64,000 bases of DNA, taken from NCBI RefSeq assembly GCF_027923765.1, contig NZ_AP026709.1:2909501-2973500 (forward strand). Direction: 5' to 3'. Within the stretch, counting starts at the first letter, position 1. Every line of letters starts with the position of its first letter. This document shows positions 58,885 to 64,000 of the stretch, one piece after another. A program made the translations under genes and the position numbers. This stretch comes from Pseudodesulfovibrio nedwellii. GTDB lineage: Bacteria; Desulfobacterota; Desulfovibrionia; Desulfovibrionales; Desulfovibrionaceae. The notes under the pieces are model-generated. The model was not told the DNA's origin. It worked only from the letters and a program-made list of their open reading frames with translations, and made no database searches.

Positions 58885-61296
58885 TTATTCGTTTTTGTCA
58901 CCCGGCACGGCGAGTTTGGCGAGTTCTGCCAATCGGTCGTCAACCATGCGGTACAGTGTGCCTGTCGGATATTTGCCTTTTCTGTCGGGCTTGCCACAAC
59001 GCATACCTGTGAGGATGAACATGGCTTCTTCAATGGTTTTGACCGGGAAAATGTGAAACATCCCGGCTTCAACGGCCTGAACGATTTCGTCTTTGAGCAT
59101 CAGGTTGACCACGTTGTCAGCAGGCAGGATGACGCCTTGTTTGCCGGTCAGCTTGCGACGACGGCAGACTTCGAAGAAACCTTCGATCTTGCGGTTGACG
59201 CCGCCCACGGCCATGACTGCACCGCTCTGGGATACTGCGCCAGTGAAGGCGTAGGACAAATTGATCGGTGCGCCGGACAGGGCTGAAAGCAGGGAAGCCA
59301 GTTCCGCGCCTGAAGCTGAGTCACCTTCGATGCCTGCGTAGGACTGCTCGAAACAGAGTGACCCGGTCATGACGATGGGTTTGTCCTGTGCAAACAGTCG
59401 GACCAGATAGGACTTGATAATCATCATACCCTTGGTGTGAATGGGGCCACCCATCTGGGCTTCGCGTTCCAAGTCGAGAATGCCACCGTGACCAACGCCT
59501 GCGGTGCAGGAAATTTGGTGCGGTAGACCAAATTCGTAGTCGCCGAAGAGCGTCACGGACAATCCATTGGCGCGACCTGCGGCTTGTCCATCGGTGGCGA
59601 CTTTGATGACCTGACGATCATAGTCGGTCATGAATTCTTCTTCATACAGATTGACCCGATAGTCCTTGGCGGTAACCGCCTCGTTTAGAGCTTCGAGATC
59701 TATGGTGTCTTTACCGGCCATGCGTGCGAAAGCTGATGCTTCGATCATGCGTTCACGTACTAGCGGGATGTAGAGGGATAACCGTTTCTGGTCTTCCACC
59801 AGTCTGGATGAGAAATCAACCAACCCGGCAATGGCCTCTCTTGTCAGCGGGAGGACTTTTGTTTCGCGTGCGGTCTGGCCGATAATCGAGATATAGTTCT
59901 TGATGTTGGCCGCGTTACGTGTGGCTGCGTGCTGCAAATGTGCTTTGAGCTTAAAGTATTTGGCAAAGCGGTCATCGTTGTAGAGCAAAACTTCATAGTG
60001 TTCGTCCGAACCGATAAGCACGATCTTGAGATCAAGATTAATGGGTTCTGGCTGGATGGTCCGAGCACGTACTTGTTCCTGATCAACAGGGTCTTCAATG
60101 CGTGATTGGCCTGATCTGAGGGCGCGGAGCAATCCTTCCCAAGAGACGTGGTTGGAGAGCAGATCCTCCATGTTCAGGAGCAGGAAGCCGCCGTTGGCCT
60201 GGTGCAGTGTTCCGGCCTTGATGAGGGTAAAGTCTGTGTAGAGTGCGCCCATTTCGGCTTCGCGTTCGATGGAGCCGAGTAGATTGAAAGCGGTGGGGTG
60301 GTCTTCCACCACGACGGGAGCGCCTTTGGTTTTGCCGTTGTCCACGAACAGGTTGACCTCGAACCGTGTGAAGAAGTCTTCACCGGACGGCATTCCTTCG
60401 GGGAGTAGGCCGGCCAGAGATGTGTCGCGGGGCATGAACTGGTCCACGTTTTCCACGACCTCGTTGACCAGTGCCTCAAAGTATTCCGGCAATCCCTTGA
60501 TGGATTTGAACTTGTCTGAAACTTGTGTGAAACAATCATGCATGACAGCCTTGGCTGTTTCTCGGTGCAGATCGTTTTCGGACTCGCGCATATCCATTTC
60601 GTTCTGGTTGATCTGGCGTAGAATGGAGCTGACTCCGGCAAGGAGTTCTTCGCCCTTGACCTTGAGCTTTTTGCGTTGGGCTGGTTTGATTTTGTCGAAG
60701 TCCTTGTCCGATATGACTTCACCGTCCACGATGGGAGAGAGGGTGAGAACTCCCTCGTCATCGAGATTAAGGGAGAAATTCTCCTTTTCGGCGGTGGCAT
60801 CCATCTTGTTGAACAGTTCTTCACGTTTGGCGTTGAACTTTTTGACTATCCGTTCATGTTTTTTCTGGAAAGTATCCTTTTCGAATCGAGCCGGGATTTC
60901 CTGACGGATATGGGTCATGGCCTTGTGTTGAGCCACTTTGAGCTTTCGGCCCTTGCCTGCAGGCATGGACACGGAAATAGGCCTGTCGTTGTCCTCGAAA
61001 TTGTAGAGGTACACCCAGTCGCATGGCGGTGTGGCCTTTGCAGCTGTGGGCTTCAAAAAGGATTTGACGAAATATGTCCGGCCCATATTCGGCTCACCGG
61101 AAACGTAGAGATTATGTTCGTTGCCTTTGATCTCAAGGGCCAGTGACAGAGCTTGTATGGCCCTGGGCTGGAGTTTGGGATAGACATTCCTGTCCGGGAT
61201 GTCTGCACTGGTTTCATAGGGGATCTTGGTCGGGTCCAGCGTGGCCCGGAGCTTGGAGCCGGGGAGCCCTTTGAGGGCGGGAGTAGTCTTGTTCAT
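58885..61296 (-). CDS. Lon-like AAA protease (LonB/AAA_32 type)
   Basis: 803 residues from the ATG at 61296. The N-terminal AAA_32-type part begins LRATLDPTKIPYETSADIPD and has a P-loop variant GEPNMGRTYF (Arg in place of the usual Lys). A coiled coil follows, then a second ATPase-like part (GGFLLLNMEDLL). The C-terminal Lon peptidase domain has catalytic serine in EGDSASGAELASLLSAL near residue 645 and lysine in GGVNRKIEGFFEVC. These soluble Lon relatives are of unclear substrate range. Monocistronic. Confidence 0.9.
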   Translation of the reverse strand: MNKTTPALKGLPGSKLRATLDPTKIPYETSADIPDRNVYPKLQPRAIQALSLALEIKGNEHNLYVSGEPNMGRTYFVKSFLKPTAAKATPPCDWVYLYNFEDNDRPISVSMPAGKGRKLKVAQHKAMTHIRQEIPARFEKDTFQKKHERIVKKFNAKREELFNKMDATAEKENFSLNLDDEGVLTLSPIVDGEVISDKDFDKIKPAQRKKLKVKGEELLAGVSSILRQINQNEMDMRESENDLHRETAKAVMHDCFTQVSDKFKSIKGLPEYFEALVNEVVENVDQFMPRDTSLAGLLPEGMPSGEDFFTRFEVNLFVDNGKTKGAPVVVEDHPTAFNLLGSIEREAEMGALYTDFTLIKAGTLHQANGGFLLLNMEDLLSNHVSWEGLLRALRSGQSRIEDPVDQEQVRARTIQPEPINLDLKIVLIGSDEHYEVLLYNDDRFAKYFKLKAHLQHAATRNAANIKNYISIIGQTARETKVLPLTREAIAGLVDFSSRLVEDQKRLSLYIPLVRERMIEASAFARMAGKDTIDLEALNEAVTAKDYRVNLYEEEFMTDYDRQVIKVATDGQAAGRANGLSVTLFGDYEFGLPHQISCTAGVGHGGILDLEREAQMGGPIHTKGMMIIKSYLVRLFAQDKPIVMTGSLCFEQSYAGIEGDSASGAELASLLSALSGAPINLSYAFTGAVSQSGAVMAVGGVNRKIEGFFEVCRRRKLTGKQGVILPADNVVNLMLKDEIVQAVEAGMFHIFPVKTIEEAMFILTGMRCGKPDRKGKYPTGTLYRMVDDRLAELAKLAVPGDKNE

Positions 61297-61395
61297 TAAA
61301 TGCTCATGCTGTATTATTCGTGCGCGGCATTGGCACTTTATGAATCTAAGGTGTTTTTCCCCGGTTGTCACCATCCATTGTGCGGGATTGAGCAT

Positions 61396-61422
61396 GAAAA
61401 AGGCGACCTCGAATGGCCGCCT
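61396..61422 (-). terminator. Terminator of the peptidoglycan-binding gene cluster
   Basis: AGGCGACC/GGCCGCCT stem (61401-61422, one G-U pair) followed on the minus strand by TTTTTC. Confidence 0.75.
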
Positions 61423-61444
61423 AATTATTTCGAGCACAGTGTGT

Positions 61445-62632
61445 CTACAATCCGGTTCCTTTGAACAGGGCTTTTTGCAGCCCAAGGCTCCATTGTCCCT
61501 TGGGAAATCCGTATTTTACGGCGAAGTTATCTAGGGCCTGTCTTGTTATTGGTCCCCAGTTTTGGTCAATTTTTCCCTTGTAATAGCCAAGGTCGCGCAA
61601 ACGGACCTGCATGGCTTTAACGTCTTCGGGGAAGACCGGATTCAGGAAAGCAGTGCCACGCCCATACGGGCCTTCGCCGGAGCCTGTTTGAGGTGTTGGC
61701 GTTGGAGCGTATGCCGTTTGGGGGCGTGGTGTGCTCGTGGGAACAGGAGGGGCGACTGCGCTTTTTATGGGAGCTGACGGCCCGGAGGCTGACGGTTTAG
61801 AGTTGTATCGAGCAACATGATTCCTTTCGCGCAGATCTTGGGCGATACCACTCCCCGGTGTGTAGTAGTAATTGTTGTAAAATCGGTCACGGAGGCTGGA
61901 CGGATTGAATTTTGCTGCGAACATGTGCACTCGCCAACCATCATAGTCGAGATACGACTCCTGTTTTTTTGCCAAATTGTCTCGCTGCCACTGTGCTTTT
62001 TTTCTATCACTCATGATAACTTCAAATTTGGCATCCGCAGGGAGTCGGTTCTTGACGAAGGTCATAACCAAATATTTGTCGATTTTGGCCTGGTCCCGTT
62101 GTGGATTAAAACCGTATGTTTTGGCTGCATGGTAAACCGCTCCCCAATCTCCACGAGATTCAATCGGGACAGCCTGGAGAAATGTTTCATACGGGATCAT
62201 ATAGACTTCCAGAGTCATTTTTGATGGAGATGATGTTGCGGCTAGACATTGTGTGATGCTGATTTTGTCTTTTTGAACAGTATATTGAGCCAGATATTGC
62301 AGGGTTGCGATGCGTTCATTAGAGTCGAAAAGATGAATGACGCCGGCCACATCAGCCGCATAGTTGTCGCCGATGCCGTAGTTCTGGCCTATGACCGGGA
62401 TAGCCCCGCCATGTTTGAAATTGTAGAAGTATCCGTTATTGAGACCTTCCATATATGCGTCTGCGCCGGGAGCAAATGAGACGGAACTCGGCCCTTGTTG
62501 GTTGGTGAGTTTGGCAGCTACGGCATAAGATACGGCAAGGGCATCCGGCGGCCATTCCACATCTTGTCCCATGACGGGGGAGGCTGTTGTCAGGCATATC
62601 AGAAAGCTGAGAGTGAGAATAATCTTTTTCAT
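61445..62632 (-). CDS. Exported protein with C-terminal peptidoglycan-binding domain
   Basis: 395 residues from the ATG at 62632, which begins a signal peptide cut near SPVMGQD. The main part (about 25-260) has no known domain. A Pro/Thr/Ser-rich linker follows, then a C-terminal domain, FPEDVKAMQVRLRDLGYYKGKIDQNWG, of PG_binding_1 type. The last 70 residues are nearly identical to those of the gene at 63453-64000. Second gene after the lipoprotein at 62646, separated by 13 nt. Confidence 0.8.
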   Translation of the reverse strand: MKKIILTLSFLICLTTASPVMGQDVEWPPDALAVSYAVAAKLTNQQGPSSVSFAPGADAYMEGLNNGYFYNFKHGGAIPVIGQNYGIGDNYAADVAGVIHLFDSNERIATLQYLAQYTVQKDKISITQCLAATSSPSKMTLEVYMIPYETFLQAVPIESRGDWGAVYHAAKTYGFNPQRDQAKIDKYLVMTFVKNRLPADAKFEVIMSDRKKAQWQRDNLAKKQESYLDYDGWRVHMFAAKFNPSSLRDRFYNNYYYTPGSGIAQDLRERNHVARYNSKPSASGPSAPIKSAVAPPVPTSTPRPQTAYAPTPTPQTGSGEGPYGRGTAFLNPVFPEDVKAMQVRLRDLGYYKGKIDQNWGPITRQALDNFAVKYGFPKGQWSLGLQKALFKGTGL

Positions 62633-62645
62633 GGTGGTTTCTCCT

Positions 62646-63293
62646 CTACCAAAGCTGTGTGTCTTCCTGAGTTGCCTGAGGACCAGGCATACCAAATCCG
62701 AAGCCTGAGTAGTCGGGACTCATGTCTCCTGGGGCGTCAGCCGTGCCATCGTGTCCTGTTTGGACACCTCTTGAATTGCGCATGCCCATGGCTGATTTTC
62801 CGTAAGCTTTTTTTTCTTTTTCGAGTCTGCGGAGGACATCTACGGAAAGGTCTACGCCTTTCTTGATGCCCTCAATGGTTTTAATGGCTGCGATGATTTC
62901 TGGGTTGGATGCAAAGATGAATCCCATGATCATATCCTGAAAGCGGCTTTGTGCTTCATTTTTTGTGTAATCAATGATGGCAACGGCAGCTTTTTCAGCG
63001 GTTGTCAGTTCTCGATTGACGACTGGTTGCGGCGGAGTGTCAGTCCATGGACTTTTCCAACCTCGTTCGGGGTCCATTACCGGGACCCCTTCTATTCCTA
63101 TGGTGGGTTCCATGGCCGGGCCTTTTCTTCCTGATGGTCCTCTCAGAGCAGAACCGTCGCTTCCGCCACCGCCTCCACTTCCTCCACTATCGCATCCGCT
63201 TGCAAAGAGTGGTGCAGGTGCAGCCATGAAGAGAATAAGGAGGACACCCGTTAGCCAATATGTGAGTGGTGCAAATCGTTGTGAGAGAAGCAT
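62646..63293 (-). CDS. Exported glycine-rich protein, possible lipoprotein
   Basis: 215 residues from the ATG at 63293, with AAGGAG upstream; the open frame extends 40 codons back but lacks sense there. An N-terminal signal segment ends in LFASGC, a lipobox-like site, followed by a Gly/Ser-rich stretch. A helical region (TTAEKAAVAIIDYTKNEAQSRFQDMI) and a low-complexity tail follow. No family recognised. Operonic with the peptidoglycan-binding genes on both sides, so a cell-envelope role is likely. Confidence 0.65.
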   Translation of the reverse strand: MLLSQRFAPLTYWLTGVLLILFMAAPAPLFASGCDSGGSGGGGGSDGSALRGPSGRKGPAMEPTIGIEGVPVMDPERGWKSPWTDTPPQPVVNRELTTAEKAAVAIIDYTKNEAQSRFQDMIMGFIFASNPEIIAAIKTIEGIKKGVDLSVDVLRRLEKEKKAYGKSAMGMRNSRGVQTGHDGTADAPGDMSPDYSGFGFGMPGPQATQEDTQLW

Positions 63294-63409
63294 TTGAATA
63301 CTCCTTGTTGAAGGAAAAGATGCACCGCCTGATCTTTTGACCTTATATGTGCTTTTCATGTCCTGCCCGTACGGGATTTTTCCCTTGAAGGAAGGTTGAA
63401 AAAGGGTGG

Positions 63410-63443
63410 GCAAAGGCGGCCTCGGAGTTGAGACCGCCTTTGC
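63410..63443 (-). terminator. Hairpin after the partial peptidoglycan-binding gene
   Basis: GCAAAGGCGG pairs with CCGCCTTTGC; on the minus strand it is followed by CCACCCTTTTTC, a moderate terminator. Confidence 0.6.
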
Positions 63444-63452
63444 TGGTAATGA

Positions 63453-64000
63453 TTATAGTCCGGTCCCCTTGAACAGAGCCTTTTGGACACCGAGGCTCCA
63501 TTGTCCTTTGGGAAAGCCATATTTTACGGCGAAGTTATCCAGAGCTTGTTTGGTCAGTGGGCCAAAGTTCTGATCGATTTTGCCCTTGTAGTAGCCAAGT
63601 TCTCTCAGTCGGACCTGCATGACTTTGACGTCTTCCGGAAAGACCGGATTAAGGAACGCGCGTCCAGCGCCTAATGGGCCATCTGTAGGGGCGGATTGTA
63701 TCGCTGCTGGCGCGGGTGCTGCTATTGCAGGGGCAGGAGCTGCCATTGCCGGAGCAGGTGCCGCTATTGCTGGAGCAGGAGCTGCTACAGAAGCTGGCGC
63801 CGGAGATGCTGTGGCTGGTGCGGCTGGTGCGGCAACTGCGGCAACGGGAGCCGGTGGAGCTTCGGTGCGGTCTTTTTTCACGTTGGCGAACTCACCGACC
63901 ACCACGGCTGGGAGATAGCCTGTTGGGTCTTGTTTGTAGGTCACACCCACGTAGAATCTGCTCTTGCTGGAGCCGGGGGTGAATTCGCCACCAGCTATCA
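63453..64000 (-). CDS. Peptidoglycan-binding protein (partial, N-terminus outside window)
   Basis: The frame is open to the window edge, giving about 181 residues of the C-terminal part. It begins within a beta-rich stretch (RFYVGVTYKQDPTGYLPAVV), then has an Ala/Pro-rich linker built from imperfect repeats of APAPAIAA, and ends in a PG_binding_1 domain (FPEDVKVMQVRLRELGYYKG). Its last 70 residues are almost the same as those of the gene at 61445, suggesting recent duplication or exchange. Confidence 0.8.
   Translation of the reverse strand, partial: IAGGEFTPGSSKSRFYVGVTYKQDPTGYLPAVVVGEFANVKKDRTEAPPAPVAAVAAPAAPATASPAPASVAAPAPAIAAPAPAMAAPAPAIAAPAPAAIQSAPTDGPLGAGRAFLNPVFPEDVKVMQVRLRELGYYKGKIDQNFGPLTKQALDNFAVKYGFPKGQWSLGVQKALFKGTGL

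Noticed and set aside
63690-63860. Apparent tandem repeat of GCAGGAGC-like units
   Set aside because: It is an Ala/Pro-rich protein linker with codon-level repetition, not an independent DNA repeat or CRISPR.

Overview
The window looks like a chromosomal segment of a Desulfovibrio-type (Desulfovibrionales / Pseudodesulfovibrio-like) anaerobic Deltaproteobacterium. This is inferred from gene content and not proven: B12-dependent ribonucleotide reductase, bacteriohemerythrin, a SulP anion permease, a CopZ-like iron-sulfur metallochaperone, paired XRE-cupin regulators and acyl-CoA ligases, a DUF4911 protein, and many HAMP/SpoIIE/cyclase/HD-GYP signalling proteins. I see no rRNA, tRNA, CRISPR array, transposase or phage genes.

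Layout. 1-7.1 kb: edge of an FtsX-like ABC permease, a SpoIIE phosphatase with a deacetylase-like gene, an exported protein, an unknown protein with a PqqD-like partner, a 3D-domain protein and a glutamine amidotransferase. 7.2-14 kb: M48 peptidase, nrdJ and a modBAC molybdate uptake operon. 14-18.7 kb: hemerythrin, adenylate cyclase, and an SRPBCC plus MerR-methyltransferase operon; a broken copy of the methyltransferase 3' end lies against the hemerythrin gene. 18.9-26.5 kb: aspartate-type aminotransferase, an AT-rich HEPN-like gene, uvrA, a CopZ-like protein, an HD-GYP gene behind a probable cyclic-di-GMP-I riboswitch, and DUF4911. 26.9-33.6 kb: AhpD-like protein, a membrane protein with an ABC exporter carrying a very large nucleotide-binding-domain insertion, and a SpoIIE/HATPase-STAS partner-switching pair. 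33.8-43.6 kb: DMT exporter, a pgi-histidine kinase-unknown-LysM run, radA, azlCD and a SulP permease. 43.6-49 kb: sigma-54 activator with a degenerate receiver, a deacetylase-glycosyltransferase fusion and a GT2 glycosyltransferase. 49.9-52.1 kb: TPR protein with fetAB-like iron exporter. 52.5-57.3 kb: two consecutive XRE-cupin/acyl-CoA ligase pairs. 57.3-64 kb: phosphoesterase-rlmH-small protein operon, a Lon-like protease, and a cell-surface cluster with two near-identical peptidoglycan-binding domains.

The least explained part is noncoding. Four intergenic elements (near 5.1-5.8, 20.2-20.4, 26.6-26.8 and 49.1-49.8 kb) share a core of about 23 bp and use two alternative left modules and two alternative right modules; all four combinations occur. 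Each sits just downstream of a gene's terminator and points the same way. The long right module contains a conserved multi-hairpin fold. A second family of long hairpins ending in CCGCCGGAGGC lies mostly between convergent genes and in one case supplies the end of a coding sequence. The other main finding is the riboswitch ahead of the HD-GYP gene, with a visible mutually exclusive pairing.
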